NCBI GenBank assembly: GCA_039619475.1
Contig: CM077115.1
Location: forward strand, 62,192,864 to 62,256,863
DNA length: 64,000 nucleotides
Reading direction: 5' to 3'
Source of the DNA: Icerya purchasi
Lineage: Eukaryota > Arthropoda > Insecta > Hemiptera > Monophlebidae
Under the pieces are notes generated by a model that saw nothing but the letters and a program-made list of their open reading frames with translations, made no database searches and had not been told where the DNA came from. Positions 11,298-23,135 of this stretch are shown one piece after another (position 1 is the stretch's first letter; each line of letters begins with the position of its first letter). Both the position numbers and the translations under genes were made by a program.

Positions 11298-14200
11298 CTT
11301 GAAAAACTTGAAAACTTGATTATTATTACATATATCAGGGGACACCCATACTTGCTGAATTGAATAATCTATTGAAATAATTCAAATTTACTAATTTATT
11401 GTATAACTTATTGTTAGTTTTAAAAAGGGGCTATGTTATAGTTGTTAGATTTTAGGTGTAAAAATTTTACTTAGAGCAAGGCAATTTCACACGTGATAAT
11501 TGTAATGTATAAAAATGATTTAAACTAAATTATTTGTTGCTTTTTCTAATTACTTAAAATTAAGGTTAAGGACGCAATTTAAAAATTATATTATTTTAAG
11601 AAGTCAGAGGTGTACACTTTATTTCGTTATTAAAAATGCGCATTTGGAGAAGTATTAATAACAATGGAAGCTAAATTTTTTCTTCAAACGATATCTCGTA
11701 AGCCTAAGTATTATTAATCGTAAAGTTTTTATATTTTAAAAAAAAAGACATTATGCACGGCGTAATTTTTAGTTTTTTTTTTTCAATTAGTATACACAAT
11801 ATAATAGTACGTGACTTCAACTATATCGTCGGTGACACACCCGGCGCGTTAAAGGTTAACAGAAATTTAAAAGGACTTCGCAGATGTTACAACGAACCGC
11901 GATGTACGTCGTCGTATCTATTAATTATTTAATTATCACTTCGGCTTTACGCCGAACATTTAATGGCGTGATCGTTAAAAATCGAGTAAAATATAATGGC
12001 GTAAGCGGTACTATTTCTCACATATCGACTGTTGCCAAGCAAAACAACTGCCTATTAAAATTAATTTTTTAAAAAATTTAACATGACGAAAAGAAAGAAA
12101 AACGAAGAGCGCTTGTGTCTTTTTGTTCGTTTCATCTGCCTCTTTTGAATAAGTTCAGTTCGATGCTAATCAAATCGTATTTCTCCCCCCCCCCCCCCCA
12201 TCGCAACGGATCAAATCGTGGAAATAGCTCTATTTGTGTGCTTTCGTACGAAGGAAAGAATCTAGCGAAAATTTTCCATTTTCATTATTGCCGTTAACAT
12301 ATAGCTTTTTTGTTGTTTTGAAATTCGCCGGTTTCATAAACATTTCGAAGTCTATCCAAGATCTTTTTTAAATCATACCTAGCAAGATATTTACGATGGT
12401 ACGCAGCTCTAGAACTCACTGTGACCTTTCCGTAACGTTATTTTCGCATTAATGCAGCTAACTATTTCTATAAGTTCATTATATGAGGAACATTCTGCTT
12501 CAGTGAGCAGCACCATTACTCGATAATGACACTGATACTTCTGAAATCGCGGAAGAAACAGATCACGAGATTAGCACTGTTTCTCATCTCTTAATTTGCT
12601 TATCTCGCAATCTGCTGGTCTATTTTTCGTGCATTACACAATAAGGGCTTCTACATCACTTTTCTGCTTAACTATGTTATAACACGGCGACGACACACCT
12701 GTCAAAAGTGGGGTAATATATTTGTAATCAAAAAAGGATATCCCCCCACGTTTTATTTTAAAAAATTCCGTAGATTACGAAATACCCACGCGTGAATATT
12801 TTTCGGAAAATTAATTGACATTAAAAAAATAACTCTTGTACATCGTGTTTAAAAACATAGACGAGATGAAAAGAATTTTCTCTCAACAGTTACTTATGAA
12901 ACACGAATGATCAAATTAATAATTATGTCGATTAACGACAAAATGTTTGTAAGATTAAAATAAACGTTAAAACTTCACGCACAATGAGAAAACGTTGGAT
13001 TGATATTAAAATCATTATAATTAAAAATTGAAAATGACGGAGTTTGTAATATAATTTCAAGTATGGATTTCACACCTACATAAAACTTATATTCACGACG
13101 CATTACTAAAAAAAAAGAACAAAAATGATACAAAAATTCTAAAAATTTCGCTAATGCGAAAGAACAGCCACAGCGCGATGAGATTATAAATGAGTGTTTA
13201 CACTTATACACATCTGTTGATCTGTTCCATGAAATCTTTTCGAATCGAACGTACCTAAACACTTCTCCTTTTTTTTTTTTTTTTTTTTTTAAATACAAAA
13301 TGACTGTAATAGATCAGTTTGGAAAACCATTTAAAATTCGGAATCGCTTGTGTACATGCTTCGTTCACTAAAATCCAGATCGTGAAATTGAACGCTTTTT
13401 ACTTTTAGACTGCAACAAGAAATAGTATTAGAATAATTATTTAAAATTCTTAATTATTAATTACTGCGATAATATAATAGACACACGCCTTTTTGTATCA
13501 GAGACATAAATTCGTGAATATATTTTAATTTATTTTTATGCGAAATTTTCTCCAATCGTATTATAAAAAACATCGACATAACTGACTATACAAATTGCTT
13601 TTTTGAAGTTTCTGTGAGTTGTTATTAATCGATTGAAAGTACAAAAATACTTTTTCGCCGACACTGTTATAACAGAAAAGTAGACTTTATATTGACGACC
13701 GGAAATTTCAAAGAATATTATCTATCTGCGGTGGGGTCGTTAAGTGTTTACTGAGTACCGGATAAGTTTAATTTTTTTAATAGTTTGTAGAACTCGTTTA
13801 ATTATGATTTTTTGTGTCCGCTAAATCGCTTATTAATACTCTTTTTTCTTTCTCTTTTTATTCTCATATTCTTACATTGTATTGTTATTTATTTTGTAAT
13901 AAGGTGTTGTTTCGGTATTGTTTTTTTTTTCCCTTTTTGTTTTTTGCACGTACATTATAATCACCCGCATAATTAATTTTTACGTATAAATTCTAATTTC
14001 ACTAATATCACAATGAGGATATCGTAGGGACTGTAGGTTAGTTGGGAAACACTACATCATAAACACATTTTCTCTTCTTTTATTTAAGGAAACTTGCGAT
14101 AAAAATACAGCCTGTAAATGATGGGCCGGTTAATAAGATAGAAAAAGGAATGATTTAATTTGATTCGGCCCCTTGAATAAGCGATTAACGCGTGTGTAAT

Positions 14201-15171
14201 GATCTGCAAAAATAACATACGTACAATACGGTAGTGAGAGAGGTATTTTAGCGCTTAGAATTTACTCGGCTTTTTGAAAGGGATTCGATTTTAAACAAAA
14301 TGTATCGTAATTATATTTACATACAGTGGAAAACATCTTAAGCAATCGTGTGGACAAATTCAGGAAATTAATGTGTGCATTTCTATTCGCGGTGCATTTA
14401 AATTTTTAATGGAATAGAAAACAATTGAAAACACTATAATTAATGAGACCATTCGAAAGAGCACTGAATCGGTTTATCGTTCTGATGATCCAGTTCACTC
14501 GATTATGGTTCTGAAAGATGATATAGTTTACCGAATTAAAATGCTTTTAGATGAAGTATCAGTGCAATTGTTAAATATTTTAGTATTTCATCATTGAAAA
14601 AATTACGAATACGAAAACCGAAAAATCTTAAAAAACAAGTAAAAAATATAACGGTAAGAAGTATCAAGCAGGAAGAAAGCCAAAAAAAAACAAAAAACGA
14701 CTTACTTCGATTATTTCGTAAACAATACTGTGACTATGTTACGTCGCTAATCGGTGGAAAACCAGTTTTCACCGGGTTTTTTCCGGAAAAGTATCCCGTT
14801 AATGAAAATAATCCTGTTCTGTTATTTCGCTGTTTTGAACTGGTCGGTCGCCTTCAATTTAAGTGTTCCGTTGCACATCGTACGGATAAATTCTATTGCG
14901 GATCAAATAAGAATCGGGCTGATAACTTATAACGAATTATTTTTACCTAATGGGAGAAAATCCACATCCAGTGATATCCTTTTCGTTAAAAAATTTTTTT
15001 AAAAGTTATCCTTCAATCGTTAATCATTTTTGATGCATACTATTGTTACATGTGTTTATGCCTTCTGTTTTTAAAGCGCTTATTATATTATGCACTTTTC
15101 AAGTGACCAGGCAAAACACCATTTTGTGTAAATTACGAACTTTAAAAAAGAAAAATAACCCATATTATTAA
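11296..15171. other. AT-rich DNA, no recognised gene
   Basis: This stretch contains poly-C at 12183-12199, poly-T/A runs (for example 13270-13290) and several short ORFs. The ORF at 14594-14932 (112 codons, very lysine-rich N-terminal third) matches nothing I know. The minus ORF at 12975-13298 begins in a poly-lysine tract made by the poly-T run. I found no RNA gene or transposon end. Confidence 0.5.
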
Positions 15172-15320
15172 AAATCGTTAATGTATTAAAAATCCTTGAT
15201 GTATTAGAAATCCTTAATGTATTAGAAATCTTTAATGTATATTAGAAATCTTTAATGTATATTAGAAATCTTTAATGTATTAGAAATCTTTAATGTATTA
15301 AAAATCTTTAATTAATACGC
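15172..15320. repeat. Degenerate ~18-20 bp tandem repeat
   Basis: About seven units resembling TTAGAAATCTTTAATGTA follow one another with small length differences. Confidence 0.85.
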
Positions 15321-15501
15321 GATGTTTTAGAAAATAACGCAATAGGTTTTTCAAGGGAGAGAGATTTTTAAAAATCTTAATTTATTAGCACCGATTTAAA
15401 ATTATAATACGGGAAGCTACTAGTGGTAACAATGAAGAAAAAAAAAAGCAGTGTTAAGCAAAAGACTGTAATTGCTGCAAAAAAATTAGCTGACAGCAGA
15501 A

Positions 15502-15667
15502 ATATATAGTAATTTGGAATAAAACACAAATATAACAAATTTAAAATGTATAAATGATGACTAATTGTAAACGTTTACAGGCATTTCGGGCATAGTCCAT
15601 TTTGGAATATTTCATTTATGCATTTTAAATTTGTTATATTTGTGTTTCATTCCGGATTACTATATAT
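15502..15667. mobile_element. Palindromic MITE
   Basis: The 56-bp left arm (15502-15557) and the right arm (15612-15667) are near-perfect inverted repeats around a ~54-bp centre, with only a few mismatches. The transcript or single strand could form a long hairpin. No coding capacity. The superfamily is not clear because no target duplication is evident. Confidence 0.7.
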
Positions 15668-17705
15668 ATTTATATTTAACAAACAGTACGTTAAATGATT
15701 CTACGCGAAAGCGGACAGTTTATAAAATTTAGAATCATTGCAGGCTGGAAAAGTCAGTTCCAATAAATGCGCGTTCCCTAAAGTCATCAGTATAAAAAAT
15801 TGAATAGCCGAGTGTGATAGAACGAGATAAAAATTAGAAAAATTAAATTATAAATGTTTAAAGCTTTCACAATGATAACTTATCATAAATAAATTACGGA
15901 CATAACTGCGTTAAAAAGAAATTATCTTAATGTTTCGGGGACAACTTACCCTGAGCATTAGGACTTATCGCTTTTGATGATGGTCAGTGTAATCTGTTTG
16001 AAACGTTAAGCAAATATAATTTATTTCTAACACAGTTGTGTTCGTAATTTATTTATGAGGAGAATTAAATTATGGTAATCGACAAATTATTATTACTAGT
16101 GTTCGCCCATTGGTCGAAACTAAACGAAAAAAAAAAAAAAAGCAGAGAATCGGTTAATAAACAGAGTCTCGAAAAAGGTACTGATTTGTCTTTGCCTATT
16201 TATATGTAGATTCTGAAAAATACACCGTTACGAATCTTTGTTTTAAACGATTTTATATTTATGCATCGTATTATTTTAAACTCTATTCATGTAACCGCAC
16301 GGTTATGAAGTAAATAACTCGGTAATATAGCGGTTTTCTTAAATTTATATAGTTCATGACGTACAATATGTTATGTATATTTTCTGTTCCTTATATTTTT
16401 TTTAGTACTCGTTTGTAAAAATAAAAATTGTAACCCGAAGTTCGGAGTAGTTGTGAATTGAAAAGGATGACTTAGCAACCAGTGCGCTTTTCCTCAAATC
16501 GGTATAAATAAGTAAAATGACAAAAAATTAAAAAATTTAAAAAAAAATTTAATTTCTTTAAACAGTTTTCAGTTATTAGCCGTAATTCGAAGGTGATTCG
16601 TGAATAAAGAAACACACCATTGCCAAAAATTACTATCGCCAGTAGAAACGAAATGCTATTCGATACAATATCGATCGATGAAGTATGCAGAGGCTAAAAC
16701 GCGAATATATTACGTTGCTTTTAGTCGATGTATTTAAAGCCATAGACACACTTTTATACCCTAACTCTATTCTTTCCTGACGTCACTTTTTTAAGTTACA
16801 ATATAAAATGCGTGATGACACAACATTTCAAACCTTCTCACGGGGTGGTCGCATTAAAAAGAAAAATATTAAAATTTTTACACTAAACCGAGAGAGAGAA
16901 TACGCGACGTAAATTTGCAGCCATTATCGAAATTATTTAATTTTTAAAATATTTCTCTACCTTTGAACACGTTATTGACTAATAAGTCGTATGAAATACC
17001 TCAATTTACACTCGAACAAAAAGCCTTTATTAAGAATAATCCAAAAATTTATAGTGTTCCATGAATCGATCTTTCGGAGAAGAACAAAATTTTCATTTTT
17101 GGCGCCATCGTTACAGATCGTCGAATTAAAATTCACAGCCAAAAAGTACCCTCAATGTTCATCAGAAGATTTTACATCGAACTATAATACGCTCCTAATC
17201 GCAACAGACTTCGATTGATGGTTGTTGTGGTGATTTTCGTTTTTAATTCGTTAAAGGAGCACCTTGATTAAATCGTTGTAACGGATAATTCCCCGTTACA
17301 ACGATTTCCGAAATCAAAGTGTTTCTTTAACTACTCCCGAACCAGAGATTTGTCAGAACTCTAGATGATCACTAGACACGGGAGTTTGCATCACACTTCC
17401 CCTTTTTAATTATTTTGTCATACACGTTTAGCTTGACAAAACTTTTTTACTTCACATTAGCAGTGTCTACATTCTCCTAAAAATGCGGTTTTTGTTCTAC
17501 GGGACTGTATTTCCCATCGTATTTAATGGGGATCGATGCAACTTAATAAAACATGTAAACTAGGTTTTATCTATTCAGGAATGCACACATACGTCACGGT
17601 AGAATTGGAACAGTTCTTTTAAATTTTACCCTTGACCGAAAATTATTTTCAACAGTACAAGTACGATCGAAGTTCATCGACTTATTAATTAATAATCCAT
17701 TCGCG
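15668..17705. other. AT-rich DNA with one perfect hairpin
   Basis: No gene was recognised. GGGGACAACTTACCCT near 15937 resembles the pogo-PHD motif. A perfect 15-bp stem with an 8-base loop lies at 17270-17307 (AAATCGTTGTAACGG and its complement). The ORF at 16991-17218 is unassigned. Confidence 0.5.
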
Positions 17706-17724
17706 GTAACGGGGACATGGCTAT

Positions 17725-17754
17725 GGGGCACGATGGGGTACCCCATTATGCCCC
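17725..17754. promoter_or_regulatory. Convergent motif pair, copy B
   Basis: GGGGCACGATGGGGTA (17725-17740) meets TACCCCATTATGCCCC (17739-17754), giving a near-perfect 30-bp palindrome just before the transposase-coding part. The geometry matches copies A, C and D although the inner half of the motif differs. Confidence 0.6.
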
Positions 17755-17869
17755 TGTTATGTAAGTAGTCTGAAAGAATGGTCCGTTATATTTATATAAT
17801 ATAATAACTCCCGCAGAAAGAGGACAGACTGTTACGGTTGGGGTAGGTTTTAATGCAGCCGGAATTTAC

Positions 17870-18787
17870 ATGCTTCCAATGCTGATATTCCCTCGACAGA
17901 GAATGAAGCAAGAGTTATTGGATCGAGCTCCTACAGGGACGACCGCAGAGTGCAACGCTCGAGGCTGGATGACTATAGAAACGTTTATAACCTGGTTCCA
18001 ACGGTTCGTCAAGTTTTTTGATGCGTCAATAACTAACCCAGTCTTGCTTCTTCTAGATGGCCATGTAACGCGCACACAAAACATAGAGGTTATTGAATAT
18101 GCACGCAAGAATAGTGTTGTAATGCTTTGCTTTTCCTCGCACTGCACCCACAGGCTCCAACCCTTGGATGTTGGCTTTATGAAACCTTTGAGTGTATACT
18201 ATGGCCAAGCCTGCTCTAACTGGTTAAGGTCGCATCCGGGGCGAATAACAACAACTTTTCAAATAAGCGAAATATTTGCACCTGCTTATGTTCAAGCTGC
18301 AACAATGTTTACAGCAATCAATGCATTCAAAAAATGTGTCATATGGCCATTCAATCAAAATAACTTCACAGATTCAGATTTTTTAGCTGCATCAACAACA
18401 GACATACCGCTAACAAATGATTTGCCTAAACCAGTTTCTTTAACTGCCGAAATCCAGCAACAACTGCCGCCTTCCCTTGAAGAGGACCCAATTGAACCAT
18501 TTTTGCCTGCAACTACGTCACCTTTACATCAGAGAACTCCTATCTCAAAACCTCAGCCCGGGCCATCAATACAAAACGAAGATAGCCTAATTCGATCTCC
18601 GATTCGAAAAGTATGTCGTAACTTAACAACTTCCTTCGAAAAAGCTTCTCTCAAGGACATTCTCGCGATCCCAACAGTCGAACAAAGAAAAAATATCGCA
18701 GAGGGAAAACTGTTGTTCCTACTTCAACCCCTTACAAAAACGAGTTGGAAGAACGAGAACAATTTAAACGAACGAAGAAGTGTTTAA
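17870..18787 (+). pseudogene. DDE transposase, C-terminal two thirds (pogo/jerky type, copy B)
   Basis: This 305-codon frame is open further upstream, to about 17777, where GQTVTVGVGFNAAGIYMLP continues the DDE_1 fold without a start codon. Catalytic Asp63 lies in PVLLLLDGHVTRTQN and Asp100 in HCTHRLQPLDVGFMKPL, with 36 residues between them. The FKKCVIWPFNQNNF block typical of the family lies near residue 160. The helix-turn-helix and the first catalytic Asp are absent, so the protein could not transpose on its own. A one-base shift near 18705 moves the rest into the +1 frame (PTSTPYKNELEERE), where the PHD finger follows. Apart from that the frame is well kept, so this copy is younger than A or C. 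Confidence 0.8.
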
Positions 18788-19038
18788 ATCTATGTGATCC
18801 CAGGTTGAAGAAAAACTCTGAGAAACAGAAGACCCAAAAAGTTCACTCTGATGTAGAAAATGTAGACAAGAATACCTTATGCCTGTATTGCGTTGACGTG
18901 AACCACACTTATTTGAAGTCTTCGGAGCATTGGGTGGCCTGCCAGCTATGTGGACATTGGGCTCATACAGCCTGTGCTGGTGTTGACGATAAAAATACAG
19001 AAGAAATCCACATCTGCTTTTTTTGTGACGAAAAATAA
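18745..19038 (+). pseudogene. PHD-finger C-terminus of copy B transposase
   Basis: The +1 frame relative to the DDE part encodes a complete C4HC3 zinc finger: Cys46, Cys49, Cys66, Cys69, His74, Cys77, Cys91 and Cys94, with WVACQLCGHWAHTAC as its core and stop after CFFCDEK. PHD fingers usually read histone tails, so in a transposase it could steer integration to certain chromatin; that role is inference. It is separated from the catalytic part only by the frameshift near 18705. Confidence 0.8.
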
Positions 19039-19043
19039 TCATG

Positions 19044-19081
19044 TACCCCATACTGCCCCTACCCTGGGGCACGATGGGGTT
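19044..19081. promoter_or_regulatory. Divergent motif pair, copy B
   Basis: TACCCCATACTGCCCC (19044-19059), a 6-bp spacer (19060-19065), then GGGGCACGATGGGGTT (19066-19081). It lies 6 bp after the PHD stop codon. Copy D has the same divergent arrangement with the same 6-bp spacer. Confidence 0.6.
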
Positions 19082-19279
19082 TTCATGAGAGTTTCGTAAA
19101 ATTAAAATTAAAACATTATTTGATTAGTTACTTTACCAAATTCTATGCCAAATGACAATTTATTATATAGCCAAAGTGTTGTGATTAGTTTTAATTAATA
19201 AATATATTCTGTTTATGCTTTTATTGTTTATTTCCCTTAACGTCCCCGTTATGCCCCCCTTTCCCCCTATGTATATATT

Positions 19280-19722
19280 CAGTAGCGGATCCATGGGGAG
19301 TGAAATAGGGGACATTTTCAACAAAAAGAATCAAAACCTCAATGAAAAAATTTGTTACAACAAAGAAACTTAATTTATACTATAAAATATTTGTATAAAT
19401 GTTATACCTACGGATTTAATAATCAATATTTAATACTGTTTCTTAGTAAACCTATTAATGTTACGTTTTTATTCTGTTTTAAACGCAACTGTCGTCGTTC
19501 TTTTGTCTCTTTTATTTATTTTTAATTTTTATTTTGTAATTTTAAATTTAAATTAAAAATTGTAATAATTATGTATTTTTAAAACATTTGTAAATTTCTA
19601 AAGAGGTCGCTACTTGATTTTCTTTATAAAACAAGGTATTTCTCAAATCTACTTACACCGTGTAAGATATTACATAATTATATGATTTCTCTCCCCAAAA
19701 TGTCTCTCTGAATCCGCTTCTG
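19280..19722 (+). mobile_element. hAT-type MITE, copy 1
   Basis: It starts CAGTAGCGGATCCATGGGGA and ends GAATCCGCTTCTG, an imperfect terminal inverted repeat. The body is the reverse complement of the element at 44169-44794, but ~150-180 bp shorter in the middle. The target duplication is not recognisable here, while copy 2 has a perfect one. No coding capacity. Confidence 0.75.
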
Positions 19723-20146
19723 GTATATGAACAAATATAATAAAAACATGACATTCTTAATAAGAAATTCTTTTATGTTTTGGCTTCATTTAAAGACCGT
19801 ACATCGTTTTTGCGTCACAAAACAACATTAGCTGTGATAGCAAAAACTGTGCATTAAATTTGTCTAATTTCAATGCATGGTATATCAAATTCTTGCCTAG
19901 AAAAAAAGAAAAAAAATTCTTGCCTTTTCGGGAATTCTACAATTAAATGAAATATGTGGCCTTGATTATTAAGGGGGTAACTAATGTGCGTGGTAGAATA
20001 ATTCCTTCAGAACTCTGGGCGGGCTTTCTTTAATGTCTCAGATTATATTTCGACACAAAATCGCCCGTTATGTATAATTAACATTTCTAAAAAACACTTT
20101 TTATATATATATATATTATATATAGGTATATATATATATATGTAGG

Positions 20147-20179
<33 letters not shown>

Positions 20180-20195
20180 GGTATATATATATATA

Positions 20196-20272
<77 letters not shown>

Positions 20273-22268
20273 TAACTATGACATTTTGACGCCAGAGCTA
20301 ATAAATCATGTAATAATGCCCCCGTGCACGGCTAATTGTAATAATAATTATGTAGAAAAAAAACAACAGTTTGTCAATATATCATAAATTTTTAAGTTAT
20401 ATAACATTGATTGTTCTATAATTGTAACCCCTAATCGAAAATAAGTCTGGTCCAGAAAAAAAAAAATAATGTTCCATTATTATTTAAATACTATATAAAA
20501 AATTGTAAACACCTGTATAAGAGAATTATTAAAGAACACCGATATACTTCGCAGTGAAACGAGCATTACTTATGGCGAGTTCATCTTTTTAAAGAGGATT
20601 AATTTTCTTGTATTATCGTTTTTTTTTTGTTTTTTTTTTTTTTTTTATTTAAAAAGGATTTTTTTTAAATTTATTTTCCCCCGTCACTTAAAAGATAACT
20701 TATAAAGTATTGCGACATTAACGATACTAATTTTTCTGTTTATTCTTCTTTGGCGGCGACAGTGGGGCGCTCGTTAACTTTTTCCATTAATTGATGGCAA
20801 TAGTTAATTTTTACATTTACACTGCGCCAAGGCAGCGGTTTTTGAATTTAAACTCTTCCCAAACGGAACACCGCTGCGTCTATTTTTTTACCGTGTATGT
20901 ATATCTGTGTAGATTAATCGCAAGTATCGAGATCTGGATTTTTTTTTGATTTAACACTCTTTTTCTAATTTTTTAGTATTTCTAAAAATCGTTTTAGTTT
21001 ATTTTTTTGTGTTTGATATTATATAGCTGATGTTTTTGTAAATTTCAAATTCATATTTCTATACTTAAGTTAAAAAAATAAAACAGATCTCGATTTGTCT
21101 GGTTTCAAGGTGAAATTTCGTTTCTAAATGAAAAACAATTACGTTTTCAAAACGATATTATTATTTTTCTTTTTCATCAATTGCGTTAAAATTATCATTG
21201 GTCCGTTTAAAAAATTTAATGAATTACGAATTAGTAATAAACCTCCCGAATTATTAGCTAAAACCTATAAAGTAATTCAAAAAACATACACACGCACACG
21301 CGCGCGCGCAAAAACAAAGTAGACACCATCGCACATTTATCACTGCTGCTGGACGACTAATTTGTAAGATATTTTAAATTAACGTATTTCAAAGTATTTT
21401 TATTACAATAACAAGCTTTTTGCAACAGATTTTAACCCATACTTGAACGAAGAGAATAATTAAGGAATTTTCAGAATCAATTCGGTAGCTGAACAAACCA
21501 AAACTGTGTAAAAATTAATGCGTATTATTTAATTCTGTCTTCTCAAAATATCATACAAGTTTGTTCTCAAAATATGTTTTCTTTTTAATAAACGTACGAT
21601 TATTCTATTCTTACCGCTGGAAATTGGAAAACATAAATGAATGTCAGTTTTTTTGAGATTGGTTTTCCTTTTTTTTTTCCTGGTGGTTTTTTTTATGACG
21701 ACAATACACTGTATACGGTCGGTTTTAATTTGTTTTGCGGTTCTAAACTGCCTCCCGAATAAACCAGCAGGGCTGTTTTTTTTCCTTATTCTTTTCTTAC
21801 GTAACCGTGCGCTATTCATAAAGGGGCGATTGGGGTCTACCCTAAGAAGATAGAAATAAAAAAAAGTCCCCATCTCCTCCATCTTTAGCTTTTATTTCTT
21901 TTTTTCCTATCGATTTTTTCTCCCTTTAAGTTTCTTTGAAGAGACTGAGCCGAAAACAACATACCGTCTACTAGCCGAAATTAGATACAGTTCCTTCTGC
22001 GAAGAAGGCACAACTTCTAATAAGCCGTATTAATAAACCCAGTATGGCGCCTTCTTCCATTACGATATTCTCGCTAAGCAACGAAGTGACGCCTTACAGC
22101 ATTCGTATACACACACGGATGTGTATATTAATCATGGGCAACTGTGGTAGTTTGTATATGCTCCGCTCTGCAAAGGAAACAAAACCGTACAAAGGCAAGC
22201 GGGATTCTTATTAAGAGAAACCCCCCCATCTATCCTCTGCTTCAACATTAGAAAACTAATAGTATTAC

Positions 22269-22303
<35 letters not shown>

Positions 22304-23127
22304 GATAATATCGAAAACTTCGGCTCAGATGAGACCATACAGACAGCCATTTAAATCAAAACTGGTATGTGCGCACGGCCATCTTGTTGTTACGCGGATC
22401 TGAGATCAGATTTCCTGTAAGTCGGAATAAAACTGTGAAAATCAAAAGGACCACCGCGTTAAATAATCAGCAGCGGGGTAGAATTCATTAATAAAAAAGA
22501 AAAAAAGAATTAACCGTATTTCTATTTATTTATTTGTGGTACGGTATCCTACTAGGGGTGTAGCAAATTATTAGGAAAAATGGTCTACGAACGTGATAGA
22601 CAATATAAAGCAGCATATTTCCGCTTCGATTCGGTTTATTTGAAAAAAAAACAAACAAAAAACAAAAATGCATTATATTCCGCGAGTAGCGAAATATGCG
22701 AAAAATTCAAATGAGTTAATAAAAAGAAAAAGCAATTGACAAAATCGTGTTAATTTTTTTCGGTAAAACCCACGTTAATTAACGTGTGGGTTTTACAGAA
22801 AGTATTAACGCGGTTCTATCGATGAATCACGAATGTTTAAAATTATATTTAACACTTGAAAAAGTTTTATATTGTTTATAATTTAGCGGGGAAAAAAGTA
22901 AATGAATTATACTAACCCCCCCCTTCTACAAACACAACAAAATCTTCATCATAAAATGCTAAATGCTTCGTGCGTTAAGAAACCGAGAATAATTTAACAA
23001 TTTTTAAAAAATGAAACAAATTGTAATATACCAACATGCAATTTTAACTTTACCCTGTTAATGCATGGTAACCTTCTAAGAAATCTTTTAAATATAGATA
23101 TTTAAATTAGTTTAAATCACGCATCGC
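19723..23127. other. AT-rich DNA with microsatellites, no recognised gene
   Basis: A long interrupted TA microsatellite occupies 20103-20270. Poly-T lies at 20630-20650 and an AAT run at about 22265-22303. An imperfect 34-bp palindrome (GTAAAACCCACGTTAA, inverted with 2 extra bases) is at 22763-22796. The ORFs at 21128, 21529-21882 and 22132 are low-complexity or unassigned. Confidence 0.5.
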
Positions 23128-23135
23128 GACCTATG

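Larger units (their letters stand above)
17706..19267 (+). mobile_element. Pogo/jerky-type element with PHD transposase (copy B)
   Basis: The 3' terminus is clear: CCCCCCTTTCCCCC followed by TA at 19268-19269, complementary in style to the GGGGAGGGAAGGG start of copy D. The 5' side begins with TAACGGGGAC (17707-17716), which matches the sub-terminal part of the 3' end in inverted orientation; the outermost ~17 bp are lost. Inside are a convergent motif pair, the transposase C-terminal half and PHD finger, and a divergent motif pair. The helix-turn-helix and the first catalytic region are missing. A hAT MITE follows at 19280. Confidence 0.75.

Noticed and set aside
12975..13298. 107-codon minus ORF
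   Set aside because: Begins in a poly-lysine run created by poly-T and has no recognisable domain.
15172..15320. CRISPR-like or satellite array
   Set aside because: Short ~18-20 bp units with irregular length and no unique spacers; a local tandem repeat only.
17866..18147. 93-codon minus ORF
   Set aside because: Antisense shadow of the copy B transposase.
17870..18787. Domesticated host gene from the 305-codon transposase ORF
   Set aside because: It lacks the DNA-binding domain and first catalytic residue, has a frameshift before the PHD finger and lies inside element ends; a decayed transposon explains it better.
21529..21882. 117-codon minus ORF
   Set aside because: Lysine/arginine-rich through poly-T runs on the plus strand; a plus ORF overlaps it; no motif.
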